Assembly: GCA_944320795.1 (NCBI GenBank)
Contig: CALUIU010000003.1
Coordinates: 62,001 to 126,000 of the forward strand
Direction of reading: 5' to 3'
Source of the DNA: Candidatus Paraprevotella stercoravium
Lineage (GTDB): Bacteria; Bacteroidota; Bacteroidia; Bacteroidales; Bacteroidaceae
DNA length: 64,000 nt
Below the pieces are notes generated by a model. The model had not been told where the DNA came from and made no database searches. It was given only the letters and a program-made list of their open reading frames with translations. Both the position numbers and the translations under genes were made by a program. Within the stretch, counting starts at the first letter, position 1, and every line of letters starts with the position of its first letter. This document shows, in pieces, positions 17,979 to 28,255 of this stretch.

Positions 17979-18913
17979 AAATAATCAGATATACTGAAGA
18001 TAAGAAAGCAGAATGGGATCGCTTTGTCGATCAGTCAAAAAATGGAACATTCCTGTTAAAACGAGGCTATATGGATTACCATGCTGACCGTTTTCAGGAC
18101 TGTTCGTTTTTGTTTTATAATGACGATGATGAGCTGGTAGCCCTGCTTCCGGCCAATCGGAAGGATGATGTGCTGTATTCGCACCAGGGACTTACTTACG
18201 GTGGTTTTATGATGTCGCTCAAGACCCGGGCACACGAACCCATGCTGTGGTTTGAGGCTTTGACCGAAGAACTGAAAAAAGAATCCATTAAGAAACTGGT
18301 ATATAAGCCCGTTCCCCATATCTATCATCGTTATCCGGCAGAAGAAGATCTTTATGCGCTGTTTCGCATGAGGGCCACTTTATCCGTGCGCAATCTGGCT
18401 ACGGTGATCGATATGCAACATCCCATTGCGGCCAGCCGCATGAAAAGAGCCCGTAAGAGAGCCCGTAAAGGCCGCCTTACGGTGAGAGAATGTGATGACG
18501 TGAATCTGTTTTGGGAAATCATAGAATGCGACCGCATGGAGCGTCATCAGGTGCATCCGGTGCATCGGGCCTCGGAACTGGAACTGTTGAAAAAGAATTT
18601 TCCGGAAAACATCCGTTTCTTCATTGTCTGTCAGGACGAAACAGACATTCTGGCTGGCGGGGTGATTTTCCATACGGGACAGGTGCTTCATCTGCAATAT
18701 GCCGCGGCAACGGAGTATGGAAAGGAGATTTATGCAACCGATGTGCTGTATGACGAGCTGATTCATCATATTTTTCCCGAAGCGGCTTATTTTGATTTCG
18801 GAACTTCCAACGAACGCCAGGGTACTTTCCTGAATGTCGGCATGACAGAACACAAGGAGGAATTTGGAGGCCGTTCCGTTGTTTATGACACTTACGAGAT
18901 AGAGATAAAATGA
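17975..18913 (+). CDS. FemAB/GNAT-like acyltransferase
   Basis: This 312-residue protein has two GNAT-like halves of the FemAB type: an N-terminal half with [11 protein letters not shown] and ALLPANR, and a C-terminal half with [22 protein letters not shown] and [11 protein letters not shown]. It overlaps the genes on each side by four bases (ATGA). In classical Fdt pathways the third enzyme is an N-acetyltransferase of a different fold, so this protein may supply the acyl or aminoacyl transfer step on the 3-amino sugar. That role is inferred from position only. Confidence 0.7.
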   Translation: MKIIRYTEDKKAEWDRFVDQSKNGTFLLKRGYMDYHADRFQDCSFLFYNDDDELVALLPANRKDDVLYSHQGLTYGGFMMSLKTRAHEPMLWFEALTEELKKESIKKLVYKPVPHIYHRYPAEEDLYALFRMRATLSVRNLATVIDMQHPIAASRMKRARKRARKGRLTVRECDDVNLFWEIIECDRMERHQVHPVHRASELELLKKNFPENIRFFIVCQDETDILAGGVIFHTGQVLHLQYAAATEYGKEIYATDVLYDELIHHIFPEAAYFDFGTSNERQGTFLNVGMTEHKEEFGGRSVVYDTYEIEIK

Positions 18914-20028
18914 TAGATTATTTGGATTTAAAAAGAATAAGCAACTCTTTTGAGCCTGAATTATCGGAAACCGTAATGCGGACTGTCCGTTCGGGATGGT
19001 ATCTGCTAGGTGAAGAGAATAAAGGATTCGAGCAGGATTTCGCTGCCTACTGCGGAACCGGAGGCTGTGTGGCAGTTGGTAACGGGTTGGACGCGCTGAC
19101 TCTTATTTTCATGGCCTACTGTTCTTTGGGACTGATGCAGCCGGGCGATGAAGTGATTGTTCCGGCCAATACGTATATTGCTTCTATTCTGGCTGTGCAG
19201 CGTGCCGGTCTGAAACCGGTTCTTTGCGAGCCCGAATGGGAAACCTGTAATATTGATCCGCAGCGGATAGAGGCTCTGATTACGGAAAAGACCAAAGCCA
19301 TTCTGGTGGTTCATCTGTATGGCCGTGCCTGCCGTATGGAGCAGATTCAGGCTCTGGCCCGGAGATATGGCTTGAAGGTTGTGGAAGACGGCGCTCAGGC
19401 TCACGGAGCGAAGGACCGTGGAGTGCGCGTGGGCGCCTTGGGTGATGCCGCCGGATTCAGTTTCTATCCCGGTAAAAACTTAGGTGCTTTAGGCGATGCC
19501 GGTGCCGTAACTTCCAGTGATGAGGCTTTGGTTGAGCGGGTGCGTGTGTTGGCCAATTACGGTTCCTCCAAAAAATATGTGCATCCTTTCCGAGGGGTAA
19601 ACAGCAGAATGGATGAATTGCAGGCGGCTGTTCTGCGTTTGAAACTGAAGCGTCTGGAGCAGGACAACGAGAAGCGCCGTCAGGTGGCTTTGCGTTATCT
19701 GAAGGAAATTCATTCCGGTGACGGAATCTGTCTGCCGGTTTTGGATAATCCGGACTCTCATGTATTTCACATCTTTACTTTGTTCTGTACGCGGCGCGAT
19801 GCCTTGCAGGCCTTTTTGAAGGAACGGGGCATACAGACCCTGATTCATTATCCGATTCCTCCTCACCGGCAGGAATCCATGACCGAATTCGCGGCATGTT
19901 CACTGCCCGTTACCGAGCGGATACATCGTGAAGAGCTGAGTCTGCCCATTTCGCCCGAGATGAGCGAAGAAGAGGTCAGCAGTGTGATACGCGCCGTAAA
20001 CGAATTTCAGGATCAGGTTGCCTCTTAA
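18910..20028 (+). CDS. DegT/DnrJ/EryC1 aminotransferase, FdtB-like
   Basis: This 372-residue PLP enzyme transfers an amino group to a keto-sugar nucleotide. Key features are SGWYLLG near 28-34, Asp160 in [11 protein letters not shown], and the PLP lysine Lys189 in [13 protein letters not shown], with [10 protein letters not shown] later. The FdtB/QdtB subfamily is preferred because a WxcM-like isomerase is in the same operon, giving a 3-amino-3,6-dideoxyhexose as the likely product. Its stop codon overlaps that of the convergent PfkB gene (20025-20028), leaving no room for a terminator. Confidence 0.88.
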   Translation: MIDYLDLKRISNSFEPELSETVMRTVRSGWYLLGEENKGFEQDFAAYCGTGGCVAVGNGLDALTLIFMAYCSLGLMQPGDEVIVPANTYIASILAVQRAGLKPVLCEPEWETCNIDPQRIEALITEKTKAILVVHLYGRACRMEQIQALARRYGLKVVEDGAQAHGAKDRGVRVGALGDAAGFSFYPGKNLGALGDAGAVTSSDEALVERVRVLANYGSSKKYVHPFRGVNSRMDELQAAVLRLKLKRLEQDNEKRRQVALRYLKEIHSGDGICLPVLDNPDSHVFHIFTLFCTRRDALQAFLKERGIQTLIHYPIPPHRQESMTEFAACSLPVTERIHREELSLPISPEMSEEEVSSVIRAVNEFQDQVAS

Positions 20029-20945
20029 AGGCAACTGAGATCCAGATTCGGATCAATGCTGTTGTGAATACTCTGACACACGTTTGCGGCAAAATATAAA
20101 CCGCAGTTTACCAGTTTTTGCCACATCTTTTCGTCCAACCGCAACAGATCTTCTTTCTGTATGTCATAGCGCATCAGTCCGTATACAAATCCTGCATTGA
20201 AATTATCCCCGGCTCCAATGGTGCTGACGGTTTTTATCGGAGATATAGGAAATGAATAGACTTTTCCGGGCAGACAGATTTTCAGATTCTGATCTGCGTT
20301 GGTACAGATAAAAACAGGACAGAACGGAGCTATTTTTTCCTGATAAATCTTTTCGGCTTCCCGGATTCCATACATGATTTCGAAATCATCGGCCGATCCG
20401 CGTACAATGTCAGCCATGCCGCAGTTTTCCTGTATGGAGGGAGTCAGACTTTCCAGCTCGTGGCGGTGTGTTTTTCTGAAATTGATGTCATAATACACCA
20501 GTCCTTGAGCGTCGACAGCGCCTTGCAGGATTCTTTTTACCTGTCCTCTTAGAGTAGGGCAGATGGCATTGTAGGAACCCAATACGAGAATATCCTGTGC
20601 CTGAAAATCCGGCAGACAGAAATGATCGTTGGGTTTCGGCACTTCTTTATAGAATACGTATTGGGCATCATTGTTTTCATTCAGATAAGCCAGTGACACA
20701 GCCGTACGGACATCTTTTCGGGTGGTAAAATAGTCCGTATGTACATGGTTTTCTTTCAGAAACGTTGCTATCTGAGCACCCACGGCATCCTCGCCGGTTT
20801 CCCCTAAAAAATAGGCCGGCACTCCGGCTCTGCCCAGAGAAATGATACAATTGAAAGAAGATCCTCCGGGCACGGCAGCTATTGGTTGGTTATTTTTAAA
20901 CAGTATGTCCAGTATGGTCTCACCGGTACAGATTACTTTGCGCAT
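20025..20945 (-). CDS. PfkB-family carbohydrate kinase (fructokinase-like)
   Basis: This 306-residue cytosolic sugar kinase has the PfkB signatures [16 protein letters not shown] near 25-40 and the catalytic [13 protein letters not shown], where the Asp is the base. It most resembles fructokinases of Bacteroidales, but the sugar cannot be fixed from sequence alone. It converges on the aminotransferase gene with a four-base overlap of stops. A TACCTTTG element at 20972-20979 (minus) lies upstream. Confidence 0.85.
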   Translation of the reverse strand: MRKVICTGETILDILFKNNQPIAAVPGGSSFNCIISLGRAGVPAYFLGETGEDAVGAQIATFLKENHVHTDYFTTRKDVRTAVSLAYLNENNDAQYVFYKEVPKPNDHFCLPDFQAQDILVLGSYNAICPTLRGQVKRILQGAVDAQGLVYYDINFRKTHRHELESLTPSIQENCGMADIVRGSADDFEIMYGIREAEKIYQEKIAPFCPVFICTNADQNLKICLPGKVYSFPISPIKTVSTIGAGDNFNAGFVYGLMRYDIQKEDLLRLDEKMWQKLVNCGLYFAANVCQSIHNSIDPNLDLSCL

Positions 20946-20971
20946 ATATTCAGTTTTTGATTTTGATGTTT

Positions 20972-20979
20972 CAAAGGTA
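20972..20979 (-). promoter_or_regulatory. Bacteroidetes -7 element for the PfkB kinase
   Basis: On the minus strand this reads TACCTTTG, an exact TAnnTTTG match 26 bases upstream of the ATG at 20945. The nearest TTTG upstream is 25 bases away, slightly too far. Confidence 0.5.
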
Positions 20980-21094
20980 AATATTTCTTGTGAAAATACT
21001 CGTGCAAAAGGAATAGGACTTCAAATTTTTCAGCCTAGAAACACAAAAAACTTGAAAACGGGGTTTGGCTTCGGGTAATGTCCTCTTTTTTAGC

Positions 21095-21102
21095 TACCTT
21101 TG
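21095..21102 (+). promoter_or_regulatory. -7 element that decides the helicase start
   Basis: TACCTTTG is an exact TAnnTTTG match. Transcription would begin near 21108, so the in-frame ATG at 21078 cannot be used and the TTG at 21129 becomes the likely start, about 20 bases into the mRNA. Confidence 0.6.
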
Positions 21103-21128
21103 CAAAGAATTTTAATAAGAAACATATT

Positions 21129-23057
21129 TTGAAAACATTTGAAGAGCTGGGAGTTTCTGCGGAAATCCGTAAAGCTATTGAAGAACTGGGATATGAACAT
21201 CCCATGCCAGTACAGGAGGAAGTGATTCCTTATCTACTGGGAGTGAATAATGACGTTGTTGCTTTGGCACAGACAGGTACAGGAAAAACCGCTGCCTATG
21301 GTTTGCCTGTTTTACAGAAGATTGATCCTAGCCGCACCGATACACAGGCGGTTATTTTGTCTCCAACTCGTGAATTGTGTCTTCAGATTGCCGATGATCT
21401 GGAGGCGTATTCCAAATACTTGCCCTCTGTCCGTGTGCTGCCTGTTTATGGCGGTACGAATATTGAGTCACAGATCCGCACTCTGAAGAAGGGGGTACAG
21501 GTCATTGTGGCCACTCCGGGCCGACTGATTGACCTGATGGAGCGCGGTGCCGCTTCTTTGGGACAGGTGGAGAATGTAGTGCTCGATGAGGCTGATGAGA
21601 TGCTTTCCATGGGATTCTCAGAAAGTATAGACACTATTCTGGCCGGAATCCCTGAGAACCATAACACCCTGTTATTCTCGGCTACGATGAGTAAGGAGAT
21701 TGAGCGTATCTCCAAGAAATATCTGCGTCATGCACAGGAGATTGTGGTGGGCTCGCGCAACGAAGGTGCCGAAACCGTGAACCATGTGTATTATATGGTG
21801 CATGCCCGTGACAAATATCTGGCTTTGAAACGCGTGGTGGATTATTATCCTAAGATTTATGCCATTATCTTCTGCCGTACCCGTATGGAAACGCAGGAGA
21901 TTGCCGATAAGCTCATTCAGGACGGATATAATGCCGAGGCCCTGCATGGTGAACTGTCACAGCAACAGCGTGACCTGACCATGCAGAAGTTCCGTCAGCA
22001 TCGTGTGCAGTTCCTGGTGGCAACCGATGTGGCTGCCCGCGGACTGGATGTGGAAGACCTGACTCATGTGATCAATTACGGTATGCCCGATGATACGGAA
22101 AGCTATACGCACCGAAGCGGACGTACAGGCCGTGCCGGTAAGAAAGGAACCAGTATCTGTATTATCAACACCCGTGAGCGTGCCAAGGTGCGCGAGGTGG
22201 AAAAGATTATCGGAAAGAGCTTTGTCAAGGAAGAACTGCCGAGCGGAAAGGATATCTGCGCCAAGCAGCTGTATAAAGTGATTGACGATATCGAGCGTGT
22301 GGAAGTGGACGAGGAGGAAATCGAACAGTTCCTGCCCGAGGTTTACCGCAAGCTGGAGTGGCTGGATAAGGAAGAGCTGATCAAGCGTGTCGTAAGTCGT
22401 GAATTCGGTCGTTTCCTGCAATATTATGCCAACGCTCCGGAGATCGAGGAACCGGTTGAGAAAGCCAAGGGAGAAAAAGGTAAAGGCAAGCGTGGCCGCA
22501 ATGCTGAGGAAGGATTCACCCGTCTGTTCCTGAACTTGGGTAAACTGGATGGTTTCTACGCCAAGGAAATCATGAAACTGGTCAATGACCATGTGAAGGG
22601 TAAAGTCGAAGTGGGGCGTATCGATCTGATGAAGAGCTTCTCTTTCTTTGAGGTGGCTGAGGAAGAAGCTGAACGGGTTATTTCCGGCTTGTCGAAGGTG
22701 CAGGTAAAGGGACGCAAGGTCGTTGTGGAAGGGGCTTCTACTGATGAAGGCTCTGAGGACTCTTCAAAGCGTAAGAAAAAGCGTAAGGACGATAATCGTG
22801 ATAAGGACTCCCGTCGTGGAGAGAAAAAGTCGCGTAACGACCGTAAAGAAGAACCAAAGGCCAAGGATCGCAAGAAAGACAAGAAGGAGAAGCCTTCACG
22901 TGAGGAGCGCGGATATACCGCACCGCGTGGAAAGAAATATTCTAAGGATGACTGGAAGCAGTTCTTCTCTGGTGAGAATACTTCCGGTGAACTGGTAGGC
23001 GAGGAGCCTGATTTCTCGGAAGAAGGTTGGGCCAGAAGATATCCCAAGAAGAAATAA
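21129..23057 (+). CDS. DEAD-box RNA helicase with DbpA-type RNA-binding domain
   Basis: This 642-residue cytosolic helicase unwinds structured RNA in ribosome assembly or cold adaptation. Motifs in order are AQTGTGKT, PTREL, TPGR, DEAD (LDEADEML), SAT, ARGLD and HRSGRTGRAG. A DbpA-like RNA-binding domain follows (LFLNLGKLDGFYAKEI onward), then a Lys/Arg/Asp-rich tail of about 100 residues. I start it at TTG 21129 (LKTFEELGV), because that matches the usual N-terminus of the family and because a -7 element at 21095-21102 lies inside the longer frame that begins at ATG 21078. Confidence 0.9.
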   Translation: MKTFEELGVSAEIRKAIEELGYEHPMPVQEEVIPYLLGVNNDVVALAQTGTGKTAAYGLPVLQKIDPSRTDTQAVILSPTRELCLQIADDLEAYSKYLPSVRVLPVYGGTNIESQIRTLKKGVQVIVATPGRLIDLMERGAASLGQVENVVLDEADEMLSMGFSESIDTILAGIPENHNTLLFSATMSKEIERISKKYLRHAQEIVVGSRNEGAETVNHVYYMVHARDKYLALKRVVDYYPKIYAIIFCRTRMETQEIADKLIQDGYNAEALHGELSQQQRDLTMQKFRQHRVQFLVATDVAARGLDVEDLTHVINYGMPDDTESYTHRSGRTGRAGKKGTSICIINTRERAKVREVEKIIGKSFVKEELPSGKDICAKQLYKVIDDIERVEVDEEEIEQFLPEVYRKLEWLDKEELIKRVVSREFGRFLQYYANAPEIEEPVEKAKGEKGKGKRGRNAEEGFTRLFLNLGKLDGFYAKEIMKLVNDHVKGKVEVGRIDLMKSFSFFEVAEEEAERVISGLSKVQVKGRKVVVEGASTDEGSEDSSKRKKKRKDDNRDKDSRRGEKKSRNDRKEEPKAKDRKKDKKEKPSREERGYTAPRGKKYSKDDWKQFFSGENTSGELVGEEPDFSEEGWARRYPKKK

Positions 23058-23063
23058 GATATA

Positions 23064-23116
23064 AAAATAAGCCGTTTCATGGATTCCCGATGAGGAATCT
23101 GGAAACGGCTTATTTT
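23064..23116. terminator. Bidirectional intrinsic terminator
   Basis: A 15-base perfect stem (23064-23078 with 23102-23116) holds a second inner stem (23082-23087 with 23094-23099). It lies between the convergent helicase and S46 peptidase genes and has A and T runs for both directions. Confidence 0.9.
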
Positions 23117-23144
23117 GTATGCTGACTTAAAATCGCATTAAGTC

Positions 23145-25313
23145 TTATTTGGCATTGATTTCCTTGATCAGGTGATCAGCCTTGCCCCACTGGTCGATGA
23201 TGTAGAGCACATAACGGATATCCACACCGATACAACGGGTCAGACTCTGGGTGAAGCTGATATCGCTACTCATGGCATCCCAGTTACCGTCGAAGGCCAG
23301 ACCGATGAGTTCACCCTTACCGTTGAACATCGGACTTCCGGAGTTACCGCCGGTGATGTCGTTATTGGTAATGAAGCACAACTGCATTTCGCCGGTTCTC
23401 TTGTCTTTGTAAGGACCGAAGTTTCCGGCCTTCAGCATGGCGGTGATGCTTGGCTCTACCTTGTAGTCAGAAATAGAATCGCTCTGTGCAATCTTGTCCA
23501 GAATACTCTGAGAGGTTGTGAAGTAGTTCTGACGGATACCTTCGTTGGTGTAGTCTGCTACGATACCATAGCTCAGACGCAGGGTGCTGTTTGCATCAGA
23601 ATAATGTGCCTGGTCTTCTTCCATATCCAGAATGGCACGGCACAGCAGTTTCTCATTCTCTGCAATCGCATAAGCCTGCTGTTCGTTCTTCTTGTTCAGG
23701 CTCTTGCTTAGGTCTCTTACCTGATTGATGTAGGTGATCATGATATCCTTCTTCAGGTTGTCTGCATTCAGATCTTTCAGAACCTTGGCATCAGACAGAA
23801 CTGACTTCTGGAACAGATCCTCTACAAACTTCTTGTAATCACCCTTGAAATCGTTCTGGATGGTTTTGTAGAAGTCCGGCAAGTAAGCAGCAGAAACAGT
23901 CTTGCCATAGAACTCCAACAAGGCAGTGGTAGCCTCTTTATCTACATTCTCATTGTAATCCTTGAATTTCTTTTCCAGAGACTCAACCAGACGCTTCTTG
24001 TAGTCCTCATCTGTTGCGTTGATCCAGGCATTGGCAGTATTGGCAATACTGAAAATGTCTGATCCGCTGAAGAAGGTCTCTCCTAAGAACATGTATGCGT
24101 AGAAATCTGATTTTCTTGCCTTGTAGGCTTGCTCCAGGTTCTGGAACAGATTGCCGAATTCCTTCTGTCTTTTTGCATCCTGCGCGATCCATTCGCTCAG
24201 TCTTTTCTCCAGATCCTGCTTTTGCTCTACAACCTTCAGTTCTTTCAGAGCCTTGTTCATACCGATACTGTTCTTCCAGTAGTTGGAACTTTGGGCATAT
24301 TTGGCAGCATACTGCAAACGGATGGTAGCGTCAGAGTTCATCCATTTTTCCCATATGTCCTGTTTTACGCCACGTACCTCGATGCGTGCGGCATTGATGC
24401 TGTTCATACGCTCTTCAATACCGAATGAAGACAGGTAGCGGTCAGTGCTTCCCGGGAAACCGAGCGTCATGGAGTAGTCACCCATCTGGAATCCCTGAAG
24501 AGATACCGGAGCGAAATGTTTTGGCTGGTAAGGACGGTTGCTGGCTGCATATTCTGCCGGCTCGTTCTTTTCATTGGCGTAAATACGGAACACGCTGAAG
24601 TCGCAAGTCTGGCGCGGCCACATCCAGTTATCGGTTTCACCACCGAATTTACCCAGGCTCTGTGGCGGAGTGAACACCAGACGGATATCGGTGAAGTGTT
24701 TGTATACAGATACATAGTAGGCATTACCGCTGTAATAAGAACTTACAACAGCTTTCAGAGTAGGATCGTTCTTGGAATATTCCTTCTGGATTTCTTCAAA
24801 GATAGAATCGATCTTTTCGTCCAGAATCTGGATCTTCCAGTTCTCCCCGTAAGCCTCACGCTGCTTCTTGCTGGTTTTCTTGTAGATCTTATCCATGGTC
24901 TTGTTGATGCGTGCCGTTACATCTTCTGTGTATTGCAGGATATCCACAAAAAGTCCCGGAGCCGGAATTTCCTTTTCTTTTCCGGAGGCTACGAAACCGT
25001 TTTTCAACATGTCATTTTCCGGAGTTGACAATGCCTGGATATTGGCAAAACCACAGTGATGGTTGGTAAAAACCAAACCTTCCGGAGATACAATCACTCC
25101 AGAGCAGAAACCTCCGAAGCTGACAACTGCATCCTTCAGTGAAGTACCTTGAGGATTGTACAGGTCCTTGTCGCTGAGCTGCAGTCCAAGTCCGTTCATG
25201 ATTTTCATACTTTGCGGCGTCAGGTTGTTCAGCATCCACATACCTTCGTCGGCTTTCATGTTTGTGCTTGCCATGACAGACAGGGCAAGCAGAGTCATAA
25301 ATTTTCTTTTCAT
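23145..25313 (-). CDS. S46 family dipeptidyl-peptidase, DPP7-like
   Basis: This 722-residue exported serine peptidase releases dipeptides from peptide N-termini in the periplasm, feeding amino-acid catabolism. A signal peptide ends near ASTNMKA. The catalytic His85 is in TNHHC, the Asp is in the QTCDFSVF segment, and Ser658 is in GGNSGSP. The residue that sets P1 preference (Gly in DPP7, Arg in DPP11) is Gly676 here (LAFDGNWD), predicting hydrophobic P1 rather than Asp/Glu specificity. It starts 31 bases after the DUF389 gene, so it may be the last gene of a four-gene run. Confidence 0.9.
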   Translation of the reverse strand: MKRKFMTLLALSVMASTNMKADEGMWMLNNLTPQSMKIMNGLGLQLSDKDLYNPQGTSLKDAVVSFGGFCSGVIVSPEGLVFTNHHCGFANIQALSTPENDMLKNGFVASGKEKEIPAPGLFVDILQYTEDVTARINKTMDKIYKKTSKKQREAYGENWKIQILDEKIDSIFEEIQKEYSKNDPTLKAVVSSYYSGNAYYVSVYKHFTDIRLVFTPPQSLGKFGGETDNWMWPRQTCDFSVFRIYANEKNEPAEYAASNRPYQPKHFAPVSLQGFQMGDYSMTLGFPGSTDRYLSSFGIEERMNSINAARIEVRGVKQDIWEKWMNSDATIRLQYAAKYAQSSNYWKNSIGMNKALKELKVVEQKQDLEKRLSEWIAQDAKRQKEFGNLFQNLEQAYKARKSDFYAYMFLGETFFSGSDIFSIANTANAWINATDEDYKKRLVESLEKKFKDYNENVDKEATTALLEFYGKTVSAAYLPDFYKTIQNDFKGDYKKFVEDLFQKSVLSDAKVLKDLNADNLKKDIMITYINQVRDLSKSLNKKNEQQAYAIAENEKLLCRAILDMEEDQAHYSDANSTLRLSYGIVADYTNEGIRQNYFTTSQSILDKIAQSDSISDYKVEPSITAMLKAGNFGPYKDKRTGEMQLCFITNNDITGGNSGSPMFNGKGELIGLAFDGNWDAMSSDISFTQSLTRCIGVDIRYVLYIIDQWGKADHLIKEINAK

Positions 25314-25344
25314 AATTTGTATTTAAAGATTTGTTGTTTCGGAT

Positions 25345-26703
25345 TTACAGAGGATAGATTACCAAAGAATCTGCCTGAATTTTTTGTTTGAGCCACTCTT
25401 TCAGTTTCTTTTCCGTAGCTTTGTTCATTTTCTGTTTGAGCCGTATGGATATCAGCGTTGTGGTATCGGATGGTGCTTCCTTCTCCAAATGGATATTGAT
25501 GCCATATCCGATATGCAGGCTGTTGACTTCCGGAAACAGTACCCGGCATTCTTTCTGTACGCTTTCGGCTGCATTCAGAACTTTCTCTACGGGTTGCCAT
25601 TGTTTCTTTATCCGTTCGGCTTTTTCGCGTTGTAACTTTTCGGTCTGTATTTCTTCTGAAAGAAGTTTGGCATTTCCTTTAAGCAAGGTTTGTATTTCTT
25701 TTGAGTCCAGATTACTGCCGCCTTGCACAACAGATAGTTTTGTTCCCTCCAAACCATGTTTTTCCAGTCTTTTCCGGATCTCGTCCAACCGTTCTTTTCG
25801 TACTTCTTTTCCGAACAGCACCACGTTGATGGTTTTATCCTTGTATCTGATATCACGGGTCACGATTCTGGTCGTGTCCGATTCCAGCTCCTGCACGATA
25901 AAACTGTTGGCTTTGTTCTCGAATACCGTTTCCCGTACAAGCTGGTAGGTAAGAATGGAGGCAGGTACCATGGTGACAACAGCGATGGTGGCAATGATTT
26001 GCTTGACACGCCGTTCCCGTTTGGGGTCGCGAAACTCCTTTTTGCTGAAGTGCATGATATGTACTCCGATAACGGTAGCCAGACTGATGAAGATCGTGTT
26101 GATCATATACAGGTAAAAGGCGCCGGCCGCATAAAGCCAGTTGCCGGTGGCGATACCGAATCCGGTAGTACAGATCGGCGGCATCAGGGCCGTGGCAATG
26201 GCTACTCCCGGAATGACATTACCGTTTCTCTGACTGATGCTGCAGGTTGCTATGATACCGGCCAGACCTCCACACAGGGCGATAAACACATCATAGATGG
26301 TGGGGGCTGTGCGTGCCAACAATTCCGACTGGGCTTCAGCCAGCGGGGTGATCAGAAAGTAGATGGTGGCAGTGAGCACACTGAAGATGGTAGCGGTAAC
26401 GAAACTTTTCAAGGAGCGTTTGAACAGCTCGAAGTCGTTGATGCCGACTCCCAGTCCCATACCCATGATCGGACCCATAATCGGCGAGATAAGCATGGCG
26501 CCGATGATTACGGCCGTGGAGTTGGTGTTGAGGCCGAGTGAAGCCACAAAGATGGCAAAGATGAGAATCCACAGTTTGGCTCCCCGGAAATCCACGCTGT
26601 CTTTGATGCGGTCGATGGTTTCCTGTTCGGGTGCTTTGTCTTCACCTACATAGAATACTCTTCCGATCAGTTGCTTGATCATTTTTATCAGACGCTTTTC
26701 CAT
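25345..26703 (-). CDS. DUF389 (TIGR00341-type) membrane protein
   Basis: This 452-residue inner-membrane protein has about six hydrophobic segments between residues 40 and 250, with the DUF389 hallmarks ISPIMGPIMGMGLGVGINDF and GVAIATALMPPICTTGFG. The C-terminal 200 residues are soluble and charged, including an IRYKDKTINVV strand region and a Lys/Glu-rich helix. The function of the family is not established. It sits 18 bases after a polysaccharide flippase gene and 31 bases before the S46 peptidase. Confidence 0.85.
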   Translation of the reverse strand: MEKRLIKMIKQLIGRVFYVGEDKAPEQETIDRIKDSVDFRGAKLWILIFAIFVASLGLNTNSTAVIIGAMLISPIMGPIMGMGLGVGINDFELFKRSLKSFVTATIFSVLTATIYFLITPLAEAQSELLARTAPTIYDVFIALCGGLAGIIATCSISQRNGNVIPGVAIATALMPPICTTGFGIATGNWLYAAGAFYLYMINTIFISLATVIGVHIMHFSKKEFRDPKRERRVKQIIATIAVVTMVPASILTYQLVRETVFENKANSFIVQELESDTTRIVTRDIRYKDKTINVVLFGKEVRKERLDEIRKRLEKHGLEGTKLSVVQGGSNLDSKEIQTLLKGNAKLLSEEIQTEKLQREKAERIKKQWQPVEKVLNAAESVQKECRVLFPEVNSLHIGYGINIHLEKEAPSDTTTLISIRLKQKMNKATEKKLKEWLKQKIQADSLVIYPL

Positions 26704-26721
26704 GATACATCTGTTTGTATG

Positions 26722-28215
26722 TTATTTGAAATATTTACCGATTACCGGCAGGCTTTTCAGCGGGAAATCCTTCTTGACAATATAAGCTGCGAAGAGAATG
26801 ACCAAAACGGTTTTTGCTCCCAGACGGGCCCAGATATTCCAGTTCTCAGGAATGTAGACCATAACCAGGGTGAGCAGCAAAGTCAATGCGATATAGGTCA
26901 TGATGCTGCGCATCGGGTAGTTGATCGGATTCTTTTTCTGTCCTATAAAGTAAGAAAGGATCATGGAAGTGCCGTATCCGGCAAAGCCTCCCCAGGCGCA
27001 GGCCATGTATCCGTAACGGGGGATAAACACGAAATTGATGATCAGCAGCACGGCGCATCCCGCCAGAGAGAACCAGGCGCCCCAGATGGTCTTGTCTATG
27101 AGCTTGTACCAGAAAGACAGGTTGAAGTAGATACCCATCATGATTTCTGCGGCCATGACAATCGGCACCACTCGCAGTCCGTCCCAATATCCGGGAGCGA
27201 TAATGTATTTCAGGGCGTCTAACCAGGCCATGACACACAGGAATGCCAGCAGGGTGAAGATGATGAAGAACTTCATGCCTTTGGCATAAGTTGTCTTGCT
27301 GTCCTGGTCCTTTGACTTGCCGAATACAAACGGCTCGTAGGCATACCGGAAGGCCTGGGTAATCATGGCCATGATCATGGCTATCTTTACACAGGCACCA
27401 TAGATGCCCAGTTGTACCTGTCCTTCCTGAATGTCGCCGTAAACTAGCGGGAAGATGATTTTGTCGGCAGTCTGATTCAGGATTCCGGCAATTCCCAGTA
27501 CCAGTATCGGCCAGGAGTAGCGCAGCATGCGTTTCATCAGTGCTACATCCAGTATGTATTTGAATCCTGTCAGTTCCGGGATAAAGAAAGCCACGATGGC
27601 TGCCTTACAAACCAGATTCAGTCCGAAGATATAGCCTACACCGACTCCCGGGTTGTAGAAAAGTCCGATAACGTCCGGATAGAGCGGATAGAGTTTGGGC
27701 AATACCAGGAAATAAAGCAGGTTGGTCACGATGTTCAGGAAGATGAACAACAGATTCAGTGCGGCAAACTTTATCGGTCTTTTTTGATAGCGCAGCCAGG
27801 CAAACGGAATGGCCAGAAAAGCGTCCAGAGCCACACAGGCTCCCATGATGCCGATATATTCCGGATGAGCGGCATAGCCCATTGCCTGCGAGATCTGGGG
27901 CAGAAAGCCCAAAACCATACACAGGAAGAACAGCGAGATGGTGCCTACGATAATCAGAGTCGTGGAATAAACCACCAGCGGCTTTTCGCCTTCCTTGTTG
28001 GCGAAGCGGAAGAAAGTGGTTTCCATTCCGAAAGTCAGGATTACCAGAATCAGTCCCACATAGGCATAAATGTTGGTCACCACACCATAACCTCCGGAAC
28101 CGGCCGGCAGTACGGCTGTGTAAAGCGGTACAAGCAGATAGTTCAGAAATCGTCCGATGATGCTGCTCAGTCCATAAATTGCGGTGTCTTTCACCACAGA
28201 TTTTAGTTCTGCCAT
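26722..28215 (-). CDS. Polysaccharide flippase (Wzx/MVF-type)
   Basis: This 497-residue protein has 12 to 14 predicted membrane helices and the N-terminal pattern YGLSSIIGRFLNYLLVPLYT typical of the oligosaccharide flippase superfamily. It would move lipid-linked glycan units across the inner membrane. No glycosyltransferases or Wzy polymerase flank it, so it is outside a capsule or O-antigen cluster and its substrate is unknown. It lies between the SpmAB fusion (40-base gap) and DUF389 (18-base gap). Confidence 0.85.
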   Translation of the reverse strand: MAELKSVVKDTAIYGLSSIIGRFLNYLLVPLYTAVLPAGSGGYGVVTNIYAYVGLILVILTFGMETTFFRFANKEGEKPLVVYSTTLIIVGTISLFFLCMVLGFLPQISQAMGYAAHPEYIGIMGACVALDAFLAIPFAWLRYQKRPIKFAALNLLFIFLNIVTNLLYFLVLPKLYPLYPDVIGLFYNPGVGVGYIFGLNLVCKAAIVAFFIPELTGFKYILDVALMKRMLRYSWPILVLGIAGILNQTADKIIFPLVYGDIQEGQVQLGIYGACVKIAMIMAMITQAFRYAYEPFVFGKSKDQDSKTTYAKGMKFFIIFTLLAFLCVMAWLDALKYIIAPGYWDGLRVVPIVMAAEIMMGIYFNLSFWYKLIDKTIWGAWFSLAGCAVLLIINFVFIPRYGYMACAWGGFAGYGTSMILSYFIGQKKNPINYPMRSIMTYIALTLLLTLVMVYIPENWNIWARLGAKTVLVILFAAYIVKKDFPLKSLPVIGKYFK

Positions 28216-28255
28216 AAAATGAATATCTTTAAGTTATAACTCGTTTTTCTTTGTA

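Noticed and set aside
26722-28215. Start of a capsule or O-antigen locus
   Set aside because: The flippase has no adjacent glycosyltransferases or polymerase.
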